From positions 372,001 through 436,000 of the forward strand of contig VRMN01000005.1 in the NCBI GenBank assembly GCA_008690995.1: DNA of 64,000 nt, written 5' to 3'. This stretch comes from Porphyridium purpureum (lineage: Eukaryota > Rhodophyta > Bangiophyceae > Porphyridiales > Porphyridiaceae). The position numbers were made by a program, and so were the translations under genes. This document shows positions 1-9,690 of the stretch, one piece after another; positions within the stretch are counted from its first letter, which is position 1; each line of letters starts with the position of its first letter. Under the pieces are notes generated by a model. That model searched no databases. It was not told where the DNA came from and saw nothing but the letters and a program-made list of their open reading frames with translations.

Positions 1-951
1 GGTTTTCCAATTTCCAATTTCACGGTGTCTCTTGATCTGCTGCAGCGCATCAATTTTCTGGACACGCATGAAGATGCCATCGCGGATGACAGTCATGTTA
101 TTTTGAAGGCATTTTTCAAGACCAACGGCATGGCACGCTTCCAGGCAGTGTGGGCGCCCATTAACATGCTCAATTTGAATGAGGGCAATTACTTCAAGAC
201 ACTGTGGGCCCGTTTTATCCAGGCAAAACGCCACTTTCGGGGCCAGCACGACTTTTCGTATGGCTTGAAGCAAATGCTCACGACCAGGCCGTGTTGGCTG
301 ACTCCGTTCGTCCTGATCAAACTGCTTGAGACTCATATGATGACAGTGCTGGGCCCGCTGTATATGATGGGAGCAATTCCATTCATCCAGCTCATGTCGT
401 GGATCAATCTGCCGGTTATGAATTTCAACAGGGCGGTTTTCATGCCGAACCCGGATGTTGTGATCGCGTTTGGTGCCTCCTTATTGGTCGCGTATATCAC
501 GCTGATTGTTTCGTACGAGCTGGTTCGCCGAGACTGCAACCGCCGCCTCTACCACCAGGAATCGCCTTCCGTCCTGTGGTCGTGGCAATACATTGCGCTG
601 ATTCCAGACACATTTGCTTACGTTATTATTCCGCACATGTTAACGTCGACGTTCTCGCTCATTCCGTGCATCGACCAGGGTGGCTTCAAAGTCTCAGCCA
701 AAGTAATTGTCTCGGGCGAGCCAGCATCTGTGCTTCCAGCGCTGCCGCAGGGCAGGAAGGATGCAGATGCGATCTCCGTGGTCACGGTTGAGGACGACAC
801 CTCCCCTGCGAATTCGTCTGGCGACATCGTGGACCCCAAGCACGAAGCAGCGAGTGTGGCGGCAGATGCGCAAGGAACCTCAGAACCGGTTCACCGGCTG
901 CCGGAACCCCTCATGATCCCGGAGCCAACGCCAGTCATGGCGGCAGCCTGA
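1..951 (+). CDS. C-terminal part of a GT2-like multipass membrane glycosyltransferase (5' partial)
   Basis: The frame is open from base 1 with no ATG at its left end, so the start lies outside the window. The visible part has a QAKRHFRGQHD segment near residue 75. It resembles the Q-x-x-R-W region that closes the active site in membrane-bound family 2 glycosyltransferases, although Trp is replaced by His. Three or four hydrophobic segments follow (roughly residues 98-135, 150-172 and 195-215). The protein ends in a soluble, Ser/Pro/Glu-rich tail of about 80 residues. The arrangement of QxxRW-like motif, membrane helices and soluble tail is typical of GT2 enzymes acting at the plasma membrane or Golgi. 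The sugar donor and acceptor cannot be read from this fragment. The missing N-terminal half would carry the DxD motif, which would confirm the family. Confidence 0.5.
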   Translation, partial: GFPISNFTVSLDLLQRINFLDTHEDAIADDSHVILKAFFKTNGMARFQAVWAPINMLNLNEGNYFKTLWARFIQAKRHFRGQHDFSYGLKQMLTTRPCWLTPFVLIKLLETHMMTVLGPLYMMGAIPFIQLMSWINLPVMNFNRAVFMPNPDVVIAFGASLLVAYITLIVSYELVRRDCNRRLYHQESPSVLWSWQYIALIPDTFAYVIIPHMLTSTFSLIPCIDQGGFKVSAKVIVSGEPASVLPALPQGRKDADAISVVTVEDDTSPANSSGDIVDPKHEAASVAADAQGTSEPVHRLPEPLMIPEPTPVMAAA

Positions 952-1211
952 GAGGCCCGTGCCATGCCTGCGTTTCAGCTTGGGAGCGATTTTGAGTGTA
1001 CACTTTTTATTTCTTAACTTTATGATTCACGTTAAAAAGTGGCGATTCTTTAACAATCTCTCGCCCACTTTGGGTGTATGTTTTTTTTCGGTGACATCAA
1101 AACCTCATTCCGCGCTTCTAGCTACGGGAGCTGCTGCTAGTGTGGAGTTCGTGTTTTTGCTGGTGAGGTTTCTTGTTGTCGCGTCGGCCCGGGAGGCGCG
1201 TCGTGCATGCA

Positions 1212-2486
1212 ATGAGGGCGTCAGCCCGGGCGGCGCGAAAATTGGCGCAAGCAGAGCCGCTGGCGGCGCGGCTCCGCACGCATGATCCCATGCCCACAAG
1301 GCACCACGTGCCGCCGCAGTCGGCGCAAAGTAAGCCCAGGCCGCATTTAGGACCGCTGCCGGGCTTTCACGGCGGAATTTCGAGCGACGAGGCCATCAAG
1401 ATGCTGCCAGCGTACGCAAGCGCGCCTCAGACACCCATGAACCTGAAGACGCTGTTTGAGTTTGGCTCAAACCCAACGGCCGCGCGCGTCATGCTGGGCG
1501 CGCAGTTTCTGCACCGCGAGTTGCCCGTGAGACTTGCGCATCGCGTTCATGAACTCGAAACCCTGCCTTACGGACTCAATGACATGCGTTCCTTGCGTAT
1601 TGTGCGACGCATGTACGAAAAATCATTCGCAGACGTGCTGGCGACGCCGCGACCGACCGATGCCGAGCATGAGCAGGCCTTTGCCGATTTGCTCACATCC
1701 ATGTTGCATAAGCACGAGGACGTGGTCAAACTCATTGCACGTGCCGTTCTGGAACTCAAGTTGACCTCCGGCACCAGTTCGGACGACATTCATGTTCAAC
1801 GTTTTCTCGACCGCTTCTACATGTCGCGCATAGGTCTACGGATGCTGATGGCGCAGCAGATCGCCATTCGAGAACCTCGACCAGGTTACGTGGGCATCAT
1901 CAATTCGGCGTGCTCTCCTTCGGAAATCACGCTGGACGCAGCGGAGGCAGTTCGCAGTCTCGCTTATCGCCATTTCGGGGACGCGCCAGACATCGTGCTT
2001 GCAGGCCAGACGGATCTCGCGTTTCATTACGTTGACGGCCACTTATTCTTCCCCATGTTTGAGTTGCTCAAGAACGCAGTGCGAGCTACTGTCGAAACGC
2101 ACGAAGATTCACCAGCGCTGCCTCCTGTGCGGGTGATTATTGCTGACGGATCGGAGGACGTCACGATAAAGATCTCTGACGAAGGTGGTGGAATTCGCCG
2201 GTCGGGAATCAACCGGATATGGACCTACATGTTTTCGACTGCGTCGATTCCGCCGGAGGAGCTGCTCAACGTCAAAGAAGACGCGGATAACCCCGACGAT
2301 GACCCAATGTTTGCGCCGGGCCTCGCTCTGGATCCCATCGCTGGCTTTGGCTACGGACTTCCGCTGTCCCGTCTGTACGCGCGGTACTTTGGTGGAGACC
2401 TCACGATCGTCTCGATGGAAGGCTACGGCACAGACTGCTACCTCCACTTGTGCAAACTGGGCAACAAGGCCGAGCGCTTGTACTAG
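1212..2486 (+). CDS. mitochondrial pyruvate/branched-chain 2-oxoacid dehydrogenase kinase
   Basis: This is a GHKL-fold protein kinase of the PDK/BCKDK family, which phosphorylates and switches off the E1 subunit of mitochondrial 2-oxoacid dehydrogenase complexes. The N box ELLKNAVRA is near residues 284-292, the G1 box DEGGG near 323 and the G2 box GFGYGLPLS near 378. A KHEDVV segment matches the family H box, and LDRFYMSRIGLRML is the usual helix before the ATP site. The N-terminus is rich in Arg and Ala with no acidic residues, as in a mitochondrial presequence. The C-terminal part (YGLPLSRLYARYF, SMEGYGTD) looks like PDK. The middle (YVGII, SPSEI, RATVETHEDSP) looks more like BCKDK, so the substrate complex is not settled. 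The open frame begins at a TTG; the first in-frame ATG at 1212 gives 424 residues, a normal family length. Confidence 0.9.
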   Translation: MRASARAARKLAQAEPLAARLRTHDPMPTRHHVPPQSAQSKPRPHLGPLPGFHGGISSDEAIKMLPAYASAPQTPMNLKTLFEFGSNPTAARVMLGAQFLHRELPVRLAHRVHELETLPYGLNDMRSLRIVRRMYEKSFADVLATPRPTDAEHEQAFADLLTSMLHKHEDVVKLIARAVLELKLTSGTSSDDIHVQRFLDRFYMSRIGLRMLMAQQIAIREPRPGYVGIINSACSPSEITLDAAEAVRSLAYRHFGDAPDIVLAGQTDLAFHYVDGHLFFPMFELLKNAVRATVETHEDSPALPPVRVIIADGSEDVTIKISDEGGGIRRSGINRIWTYMFSTASIPPEELLNVKEDADNPDDDPMFAPGLALDPIAGFGYGLPLSRLYARYFGGDLTIVSMEGYGTDCYLHLCKLGNKAERLY

Positions 2487-2984
2487 TTCCATCTTTTATT
2501 ATTTCGGCATCTACGAGGAGACTTTACATTCGGCGTGAGTTGTGTCCAAGACCCTATTCATGGATCAATCGGGTCTTTCTCGACACAACAGCCGCACACT
2601 CAGCATGGATGTGTCGAGCTACGATGTCCCAGAGTCGATATCGTTTTGTATCGTTTGGATTTTTTATTTGACCACAGCGTCAGTCCAAGTTGCCTCGTCT
2701 GCATGCAATCGTATATATTCATAAATATGCTTTGTTGATTCATTCCTGTACAACGAGGTACCTCACGTGTCGTGAAGGAGCGCTCAGTATCATCCGTACA
2801 TCGGCTCGACTTTTCGATGAAGGCTGCAGACGGCCAGCTCTTCTCTAGAATCCGATGGATCTGCATCTCGCACACAAAACTTGTATCTGGCCAGACGCCT
2901 TTGCCACCCTCATGTAGACGATTTGCGTCAGACATGGACGATCGAAAGAGCTCCGCAAAGAATCCTTTTAGAGATCACTGCACG
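2487..2984. other. intergenic region between convergent genes
   Basis: About 500 bases separate the stop codons of the kinase (+) and the ARL5-like gene (-). It presumably holds both 3' untranslated regions. An AT-richer patch near 2690-2740 could mark 3' end formation. No convincing coding frame or RNA gene is seen. Confidence 0.5.
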
Positions 2985-3533
2985 TCATGTGCCCCGTAAA
3001 GATTCGACAATCCATGCGAAACCTTCTTTCAGGCCTTCGCCACTGACGGCAGAGCTGGGCTGGATTCGCCACTTTTGTGTGGTTATCCGGTCGAGCCGCA
3101 GGGCGTCGGTAAGTTCCGCAATACCCATACAGTTCCGCTGATCCTGTTTGTTCGCAAAGACAAGCACCGCGGCCTCTTGCAATTCTTCCGATTCCAAAAC
3201 GCGGTGCAGCTCCTCGCGCGCCAAGTCGACCCGCTCAAAGTCGGTGCTATCGACCACCATAATGAGTGCCTTGGTATCCATAAAGTGCAAGGACCACGTA
3301 TTCCGCAAGTCCTCCTGCCCACCCAAGTCCCACACGCGCAGCCGCACGTTTTTGATTTCGAGCTGCTCCACGTTGGACCCGATTGTCGGATACGTCCGCA
3401 CGAGCTCCGATAACCCCAGGCTCATCCGGTAGAGGATACTCGTCTTGCCCGCGTTGTCCAACCCCACCATGCATATCTTGTACTCCCGCCACGGACTCAA
3501 ACCACGCAGCAGCGCGGAAAGCACAATCCCCAT
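2985..3533 (-). CDS. ARL5: ARL5-like small GTPase
   Basis: This is an Arf-like GTPase of 182 residues. The P-loop is GLDNAGKTS, switch I includes [10 protein letters not shown], switch II starts at WDLGGQE, and the base-specificity motifs NKQD and SAVSGEG are present. The TIGSNVE signature and a C-terminal half with [11 protein letters not shown] match ARL5 better than ARF1 or ARL1. The protein opens MGIVLSALL, so Gly2 is available for N-myristoylation. That also decides the start: the open frame extends four codons further up to a GTG, but ATG at 3533 gives the family N-terminus. ARL5 proteins sit on the trans-Golgi and recruit the GARP tether for endosome-to-Golgi traffic in other eukaryotes. 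That role is inferred from family knowledge. Confidence 0.88.
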   Translation of the reverse strand: MGIVLSALLRGLSPWREYKICMVGLDNAGKTSILYRMSLGLSELVRTYPTIGSNVEQLEIKNVRLRVWDLGGQEDLRNTWSLHFMDTKALIMVVDSTDFERVDLAREELHRVLESEELQEAAVLVFANKQDQRNCMGIAELTDALRLDRITTQKWRIQPSSAVSGEGLKEGFAWIVESLRGT

Positions 3534-3832
3534 CCCTCGCAGCACCTGCGCTCAACACCGCATCGCTCGCGCGAGAACTCTGATGGGATGCACCGCAACG
3601 TAGCCATGCTCTCCACAGTCAAGCTACAAGCAAACCCTACGCTCGAGTTGAACGCTGACCAGGTGTGCGATGGCGAGTGCGAAGGACCGGTGCGAGTTCG
3701 TCGCAAATAACGCGTGCAGGGCGCGACTTTCGCAGGAAGGAGAAACACTCCTGTGGCTTTGGAAAATGCTTATGACTTATGTTTACGGTCGTAGATGATG
3801 TATCGGGAAAAGCCGCGAGGCTCCCGAGGAAT

Positions 3833-4624
3833 CTATTCTTCGCCACGCGCGGCCTTCGCAGCAGCCGCCTCCGTGGCTTTTCCTCCGCGCAATCGGCCGG
3901 TCCTGCGCGCAGCAATAAGACCCACCTTGGCACCCGGGGGCGCGTCGCGACGAACAGTAGAGGGGTGACCAATGTGCTGGTGGTTACCACCACCGTGAGG
4001 ATGTTCCACAGGATTCATGCAAACACCGCGCACGCGTGGCCAGCAGTTGCGCTTGGCGCGGTACTTGTGGTACGCGCGACCAGCCTTCAGCAGCGGCTTG
4101 TCCGTTCTTCCACCTCCAGACACAATGCCAATCATGCCACGGCACGTGGACGGCACAATCTTTCGCGCGCCAGATGGCAGGCGAATGCGCGTCTTGTTGT
4201 TATCCAAGTGGTTCACCACGGTCACATAGACGCCCGACGCGCGGCCGAGCTTTCCGCGATCGCCCTGCTTACCTTCCACATTGCAGCAGATGGATCCTTC
4301 CGGCATCTCGCGGAGCGGCATCACGTTGCCGACTGTCAGCGTCGCCTTCTTCCCGCAGTAAATAGACTGGCCCGTGTACATGCCCTCCGCCGCCACGAAA
4401 AGCTCGCTGTTGCGCTTGAACTTGTACGGATCCCGAAACTCCACCTTGGCCAGCGGCGCGCCACGACCAGAGTCGTGCACAATGTCCTTCACCGTGCCCT
4501 TGATGTAGCCATGTCGCTCCGCAAAGTCCAAATGGCGCAGGCGCGCCGCACCTTGTCTCTTTGACGTGTGCGACAAAAAGATACCTCCCGCACCCTTACG
4601 CTGGCCGCGAATCACACGACCCAT
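3833..4624 (-). CDS. RPL8: cytosolic large-subunit ribosomal protein uL2 (L8)
   Basis: The protein has 263 residues and opens [11 protein letters not shown], the standard start of eukaryotic uL2. It contains [39 protein letters not shown] and the near-universal [16 protein letters not shown] segment, whose histidines lie beside the peptidyl-transferase centre. The eukaryotic N-terminus and the lack of a transit peptide place it in the cytosolic 60S subunit. The open frame continues upstream to a non-ATG codon, but the family start fixes ATG at 4624. The sense-strand leader is purine-rich and carries a perfect 31-bp tandem duplication. A TATAAAA-like element lies about 175 bases upstream of the ATG. 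A 261-aa frame on the opposite strand is a shadow of this gene. Confidence 0.98.
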   Translation of the reverse strand: MGRVIRGQRKGAGGIFLSHTSKRQGAARLRHLDFAERHGYIKGTVKDIVHDSGRGAPLAKVEFRDPYKFKRNSELFVAAEGMYTGQSIYCGKKATLTVGNVMPLREMPEGSICCNVEGKQGDRGKLGRASGVYVTVVNHLDNNKTRIRLPSGARKIVPSTCRGMIGIVSGGGRTDKPLLKAGRAYHKYRAKRNCWPRVRGVCMNPVEHPHGGGNHQHIGHPSTVRRDAPPGAKVGLIAARRTGRLRGGKATEAAAAKAARGEE

Positions 4625-4681
4625 CTTGACGCACGAACCGCAATCCCCACAAGCACGCCGTCTCCTTCGCCACTCCACGCC

Positions 4682-4743
4682 GCTCCTCACGCCTCCTCGC
4701 CCCTTCTGCCCCGCTCCTCACGCCTCCTCGCCCCTTCTGCCCC
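4682..4743. repeat. perfect 31-bp tandem duplication in the uL2 leader
   Basis: Two identical 31-base units lie head to tail at 4682-4712 and 4713-4743. On the + strand they are C/T-rich and begin gctcctcacg; read in the uL2 sense direction they are purine-rich. They sit 58-120 bases upstream of the uL2 start codon, inside the likely 5' untranslated region or core promoter. Confidence 0.9.
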
Positions 4744-4792
4744 GCTCCAAACCGGCTTTATTCTTGCAAGAATCCTTTGTTTGAGAAAACGA

Positions 4793-4799
4793 TTTTATA
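4793..4799 (-). promoter_or_regulatory. TATA-like element upstream of uL2
   Basis: The + strand reads TTTTATA, which is TATAAAA in the direction of uL2 transcription, about 175 bases before its ATG. A TATAAAA at a similar distance precedes the P-type ATPase gene. The assignment rests on sequence and spacing only. Confidence 0.4.
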
Positions 4800-4995
4800 T
4801 TAAAACAACCTGGTTTCAGTAAGACAGGACCGACGTCGACGGCCACGCAGACTGTACCTGCGTGGCTTCTTACGCCTTGGCCTGTCGAACAAGACGATCA
4901 AACCCTCAAAATAATTAGGGGTGTTAGTTATGTATAGGGTCGAGACTTCGTTTTGTGGGGTCATGCGCCGTTGTGTTTGTTTGTGGGGATATTGA

Positions 4996-5487
4996 TCAAG
5001 ACGCCTTTCGCCACATGGCTGCTGCCGGAGACGCACAGACGGAGTGCACGGGCAGTCTCAATGCGGCGTCACCAACGTGCAGCAACCGCCGCAGTATGCG
5101 TGCCCCTCGCTTAGCAATCTCGTAGATAAAGGAGAGCATGCAGGCCTGTCGAAGGCAACCACAGCTATGATCAACAAATGGGATTCGCCAAGGAAGATTT
5201 TTGGGCCCGCAAAGTCTCTGCTTTCCAAACCGTTTCCCTAATTGTGCATATACTCCGTGGTGGACAGCGAACGTCAGCATCACGAGGAGCGGTGCGCAGC
5301 CGTGAAGGATCATCCACAGGAACTTTTGAAGCGATACCAGCTCATCAAAATCCACAAGCTCACATCTTTTTTGGTCTGTAAATACACTGTTATAGTTCAT
5401 CAAATAAGGTGCTACAAGCGTGCCATAAAAATATGCCTCAAACAGGTTTGTCGTCACGGTTCCTCCGAATCTTGCGAAGAGAAAACA
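4996..5487 (-). CDS. possible exon of an unrecognised membrane protein
   Basis: This frame is open for about 160 codons but has no ATG at its 5' end. It encodes a plausible protein segment (FEAYFYGTLVAPYLMNYNSVFTDQ, then a hydrophobic stretch MILHGCAPLLVMLTFAVHHGVYAQL) followed by a basic amphipathic tail. It overlaps the 3' end of another open frame at 5454-6191 in a different phase, with a pyrimidine-rich tract ending in AG near 5475. The two may therefore be exons of one spliced gene, which would be unusual in this intron-poor window. I do not recognise the family. Chance open frames in GC-rich DNA are a real alternative. Confidence 0.25.
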   Translation of the reverse strand, partial: CFLFARFGGTVTTNLFEAYFYGTLVAPYLMNYNSVFTDQKRCELVDFDELVSLQKFLWMILHGCAPLLVMLTFAVHHGVYAQLGKRFGKQRLCGPKNLPWRIPFVDHSCGCLRQACMLSFIYEIAKRGARILRRLLHVGDAALRLPVHSVCASPAAAMWRKAS

Positions 5488-6191
5488 TCAGCCGAATCCA
5501 GGAATTTCATGCTCTTCTTTGAACTGTTCAGGGAGCCTGTTTCCCTCCTTATGCACCTGCCCCCGCTCATATACGAGTCCACTTCATTCTCAAACGCCGT
5601 GGGGCGCTGGTGACGCCAGACGCTCTCTGAATCCTGTCGGTGAAACAGGCTTCCGTTACTCGCACTCGAGCGCAATGCCGGCCGCGAGCATTCAAACTCA
5701 AAGTCCGGACTTGTTGTGGTCTGCGCCGGCCTGCTCACTGTTGCTTTGGATTCTTTTTCCCTATGCTCGCGGGGGCTCTGCGCCTGCAGCGACCTGAACG
5801 AGAACACAATCATATCCTTGCGCCTACGCACCTGCTCCTTGAAGTCACCCTGGAACGACGATACACGCGTACTCCCACCTTTCATCGTGGAGCGCTCAGC
5901 GGACGAAGGTGCGTCCACGTGCCTCTCCACCTTGGCTGTCGCAGTGCCAACAGCAACACCTGCACCTCGTCGCGGCTCCAGGGAAGCGGATGGCGAACCG
6001 GCGGCGACCTGCAGCGCTGGCAATGTGAGCGCACGTTGTGCTGGCTCCTGTTGTCCTTCTCTCGTTTGTCGCTCACTCACGAAAACCCCCTCCGCCGCCC
6101 AACACCAGTCGTCCCGCGCGTCGAACGTTTCGTTCCATCCGCGTCGTTTGAGTTGTTCGTGCTGAAATAGGGCGCCACAGGACCGACGCGA
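5454..6191 (-). CDS. possible low-complexity coding frame, start unresolved
   Basis: The frame is open from 6191 to a TGA at 5454. It has no ATG in its first third; the first in-frame ATG is at the segment MKGGSTRVSS. The translation is Ser-, Arg- and Glu-rich, with phrases such as FQGDFKEQVRRRKDMIVF and SSKKSMKFLDSADVFSSQDS, and looks like a disordered regulatory region. A CTATTTCAG tract near 6163-6171 could be a splice acceptor, which would explain the missing start. No domain is recognised. The composition is more protein-like than the opposite-strand frames, but a fortuitous frame is possible. Confidence 0.3.
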   Translation of the reverse strand, partial: SRRSCGALFQHEQLKRRGWNETFDARDDWCWAAEGVFVSERQTREGQQEPAQRALTLPALQVAAGSPSASLEPRRGAGVAVGTATAKVERHVDAPSSAERSTMKGGSTRVSSFQGDFKEQVRRRKDMIVFSFRSLQAQSPREHREKESKATVSRPAQTTTSPDFEFECSRPALRSSASNGSLFHRQDSESVWRHQRPTAFENEVDSYMSGGRCIRRETGSLNSSKKSMKFLDSADVFSSQDSEEP

Positions 6192-7325
6192 TCAACACAA
6201 GTGACACCGATCGTGTCTGACTGCATGCTGTTTCGTCCATTCTTGTAAGAGAAGAGTCCATCTGAGTGGGTGTGCAGGCGTCAGTGCCAGGCGGGCCGTG
6301 CGCGCGTTTCTGGCAAGGAGAAATGACCGCCAACCGAGGTGGCCCACCGTATCGGACGCTTTCTGTGTATACTGTTCCCACGTCTGCTGCTGATGATGAT
6401 GATGAAATTGATCCAACAGGTATAGGTATGTAACCTTCACATAAGATGCAGAAACGAGCTTACGCTGCACGAAAATAGACAGGGACGGAGGATTTTCAGT
6501 GTCCTGTTCATAGGAGGACGACATCATATTCTTTAGCCCACCATTTTTCAAAAATTACAAAAGCCCGAAAAAAAGCGTTTGTCAACCCGCACCGCAGAAT
6601 CTCGTCGTTGCTTTCCCCCCGATCTAAACGGTCATCATCGCACGTTGGCGAAAGTAGCTGCTGGGGGTTAATTTAGCCGCATTGATTTATGAAGTCGTTT
6701 GAAACGAGAGGACGGCAACATGAGCGGTAGGCATCTAGCTCGCAGTGGAGGCGGACACAGATATAAAATTTGAAACCGAAAAGAGGTGGGCTGTTCCTAG
6801 ACGCGCTTCATGTTGTTTTTTGACCCAATGGCTGACAAGTTTGCTGCCGACAAAATGCAACAAGCCTTGCGCATCCAGTACTCGATTCGACCGTAAGCTC
6901 TTATGTTTGGACTGAGTTGTTGGTGATGCTGAGAGCTGAAAGGCGCACGCGCGCGCGCTAGTCCAAAGTTACACAGGCCCAAGGAAACGCTCGCATATGC
7001 GGAGTCTGCGAACTGTTTGAAAGAACCTATCGCAGTTTATCCTTCCTGGCGATCTGTGTCTACTGTCCTCCAAGCCATGCACGTCCGTGTGATTTTACCA
7101 AAATGGCACGAGGTCCCGCACGGCTTGCCGAAGCGCGTGAAGCTACAAACCCACCTGAGAGACTCGATCGAAGCTTAGGTCTCTGAACATACCCTCCACT
7201 ATTCTCGCACGCTCCGAACACCAGCTCGGCCCTCGCGGGCATCCTGGAGACAAAACAACGTGAAAAGCGCAATTGGGTCTAGCCCTTGAATGGTCCGGGA
7301 AGATCGGACTCCAACACTTTGTGTA
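6192..7325. other. region without a recognised gene
   Basis: About 1.1 kb has only short frames with unconvincing composition on either strand. A frame of about 119 residues at 6192-6551 (-) contains a His/Gln run and no recognisable domain; it could be an upstream exon of the frames at 4996-6191. Several AT-rich tracts occur near 6540-6790. No tRNA-like B box or other RNA gene was seen. Confidence 0.35.
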
Positions 7326-8345
7326 TCACACGGAGCTTCTATCTTCGTCGTAGAGCGATGGACGTACCATCAGGTAGTAGACCAAGCCAAAGTAAGGGAC
7401 CGTTCTGGCCACCCACCCTGCCCGCGTGTCCTTCCATCTCCTCCTAGACATGTCATCTTTCACTAGAGCGCCCTGGAATGCCCAGAAGACCACAGCGTCA
7501 AGGAGAAAAGAAAAGGTGAGCCGGTCGGTCTGCACGAGGTTCACAAAGGATTTCACACGCTCAGACACATCGCCCAGCTCGGACGGGCGGCCTACGAAAA
7601 ACCACGCGACGCTGAGTGCCCCCACGATGCCAAGGACAAGCGGGTACGTGCGCGACTCGGCCACGCGCAGCGCCTTTGTGTCCTCGATGTCACCCTTGCG
7701 CACACTCACGGGTGTTGGGTTGGGGTCTCGGATGGCCAAGTAAACGATATTGAAAACGTTTGTCAGGAATGCGCTTCCAATCACGAAAGGAATGAGGCTC
7801 ACTTTCTGACCACGCTCATCGGACAAGAAGCAGAAATTCAGCAGGCCCCACGACACGATGATATTAAAGATGGCCTCGATGGTTGGGTTTACCACCGGAC
7901 ACAGTTGCGGGGTGAGAATCGGCATGATCAACCAAAAGTTGATGCTCAGGTCAAGCGCCAGCTTCCATGTCTCCGGCGTCGTATGGAAGATATCATTCCC
8001 GGGCGATTTGTCCGACAAGAACATGACTGTGACATAGACCGCCTCAAACCCCCACAGCGCGGCTTTCACCAGACCCAGGTTCTTGGAGCTGCGCGGGTTA
8101 TCATCCCCGCCATCCATGCCCTGGCTCATGGCCAAGACCGTGCGCATCGGAAACCTGAAAGCCGTTGCTCGACGAGCTTCCGGTCGAACGGTCAAAGACC
8201 ATGGCTCCTTCTTCCGTCGCTGCCCATCCCAGCGCGCTACACGCAGCTTGTTCCGCGGCGCGCAACACAGTCGGAGAGCGCGCGTTTCAGCAGCACGTCC
8301 TCCCGATGCCGGCAGTACGAACAACGCTTCTCCGCCTCTTCTCAT
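7326..8345 (-). CDS. plastid-type multipass membrane protein, function unknown
   Basis: The protein has 339 residues and starts at ATG 8345. The first 65 residues are rich in Arg, Ala and Ser with almost no acidic residues, as in a plastid transit peptide. After it come about five hydrophobic segments (for example ALWGFEAVYVTVMFL, FIVSWGLLNFCFL-like and PLVLGIVGALSVAWFFVG). Near the C-terminus, LDAVVFWAFQGALVKDDMSRR resembles a D-x-F-Q-x-x-L-V-x-D-D-x-R-R pattern that I associate with cyanobacterial and plastid membrane proteins of unknown function. No catalytic motif is visible. I infer a thylakoid or envelope location. Its 5' end faces that of the GNAT gene 220 bases away, so the two share a promoter region. 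Confidence 0.65.
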   Translation of the reverse strand: MRRGGEALFVLPASGGRAAETRALRLCCAPRNKLRVARWDGQRRKKEPWSLTVRPEARRATAFRFPMRTVLAMSQGMDGGDDNPRSSKNLGLVKAALWGFEAVYVTVMFLSDKSPGNDIFHTTPETWKLALDLSINFWLIMPILTPQLCPVVNPTIEAIFNIIVSWGLLNFCFLSDERGQKVSLIPFVIGSAFLTNVFNIVYLAIRDPNPTPVSVRKGDIEDTKALRVAESRTYPLVLGIVGALSVAWFFVGRPSELGDVSERVKSFVNLVQTDRLTFSFLLDAVVFWAFQGALVKDDMSRRRWKDTRAGWVARTVPYFGLVYYLMVRPSLYDEDRSSV

Positions 8346-8565
8346 TGTGACGTGCGCGCGTCAACCTCATCCACATGGCAACGGGCGAAAGAGCCACCAG
8401 CCGCCACTCCAGATCGTATCCATTTTGAAGATCGCGTCGCGATAAATTGCGCTCGTTTCCTTAGTAGAGACCGATCAGTATTTCGAATTTTGAAAATGGC
8501 ATGGGGAGAACGCGACTAGCTGAACGCCCAGTGGTGCGCGGCGGAAGGGACAAGGCGACGCGAGA

Positions 8566-9690
8566 ATGGAATTGAGAGACTGGAGCGGGCACATGGACAT
8601 GGGGGCAATGCTCGACATGGAGAATTGCGCGGGATGCTCCGCCGGGAGTCGGGCGGGAAGCTCTGCATTTGTGTTTGTGTTCCCGGCGAGCCGTCAAGCG
8701 TGGCTTGGCGGTGCGCCGCATGGTGTCAACGGGAAGGAGTCAATGGGAAATGATGTGGCGCTGTGCAGTGTTTCCAAGAGCGACAGTTCGCAGCGCGTAG
8801 TCGCCCGTGGTTCGTTTGCGTGTCGGATGTGCGCGCCCGCGTGGAATGGGCCGCCAGTGCGGGCTCCATCCGCTCAGACCGCAGCTGGAAGTTTGTTCGT
8901 GAACGCACCGGCACTGGAGAAAGAGCCGCGGTCACTGCGAGCACGTCAAGGAGCACTGAGTGTGCGCTTAGCACGGAAGGACGAGCTGCATCGCGTGGCA
9001 AGGATACGGGGTGAGGCATTCTACAGCCACTTTGATGAGGTCATTTTGCGAGAAAAGCAGCAGCAATTGTACCAGGGCGCGCTGGTACGACTGAGACGTC
9101 CTGGAACATTCTGCCTGGTAGCGGTCGATACATTGAGTAGAAATCCGGAGTCAGGTATGGCGCACGAGCACGTGGTCGCTACAGTGGATGTGTCGATCTT
9201 TGACAGTACGGGCGTACGTGTGCCTGCAGTATCTGAGAACTCGACGTTCCCGCGGCCATTTTTCAGTTCCGCAGTTGCAACTCAGCAAAGGCGATTCGCG
9301 GAAATGATCAAGGAGAAAGCTTTGGGGACTTCGCCGGCTGCTGCCAGTTCGCCCAGCGCTGCGTGTGCACACGACCGGCAATTTTATGTCAGCTCCATGG
9401 CTGTGTGCAGACAAGCGCGGCGACGGGGCGCCGCGAAACTGCTCCTACAGTACATAAAGCAGCTGGCCTCACGCGAGCATTCTGATCGAGGCATTTTCTT
9501 GCATGTGGACGAAACAAACCTCGCTGCCGTGCGACTGTACGCGTCCGCGCAATTTTCAAAAGTAGCAGACGGCCGTATTTCGTGGTGGATGCGAAGTTTG
9601 GCTGAAGACCATCATACGCTACTCATGTTCGACCCCACCGAACCAACCCAGTCCTCTCTTACGGACGCGGACATGCACGTTCAAAGGTGA
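8566..9690 (+). CDS. GNAT-family N-acetyltransferase with long N-terminal extension
   Basis: This 374-residue protein has its acetyltransferase core in the C-terminal two thirds. LSVRLARKDELHRVARIRGEAF opens the fold. YVSSMAVCRQARRRGAAKLLLQYI is the acetyl-CoA-binding motif A with R-x-x-G-x-A. FLHVDETNLAAVRLYASAQFSKV is the usual motif B helix and strand. The first 120 residues contain no domain and are compatible with a plastid transit peptide. Plastid GNATs with both N-terminal and lysine acetyltransferase activity are known in plants, so protein acetylation in the plastid is a reasonable guess; the substrate is not readable. An insertion rich in Ala and Ser sits between the two halves of the core. 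Confidence 0.75.
   Translation: MELRDWSGHMDMGAMLDMENCAGCSAGSRAGSSAFVFVFPASRQAWLGGAPHGVNGKESMGNDVALCSVSKSDSSQRVVARGSFACRMCAPAWNGPPVRAPSAQTAAGSLFVNAPALEKEPRSLRARQGALSVRLARKDELHRVARIRGEAFYSHFDEVILREKQQQLYQGALVRLRRPGTFCLVAVDTLSRNPESGMAHEHVVATVDVSIFDSTGVRVPAVSENSTFPRPFFSSAVATQQRRFAEMIKEKALGTSPAAASSPSAACAHDRQFYVSSMAVCRQARRRGAAKLLLQYIKQLASREHSDRGIFLHVDETNLAAVRLYASAQFSKVADGRISWWMRSLAEDHHTLLMFDPTEPTQSSLTDADMHVQR

Noticed and set aside
3779-4564. A 261-codon frame on the + strand
   Set aside because: It lies fully antisense to the certain uL2 gene and has an Arg/Ala-rich composition caused by GC-rich codons on the other strand.
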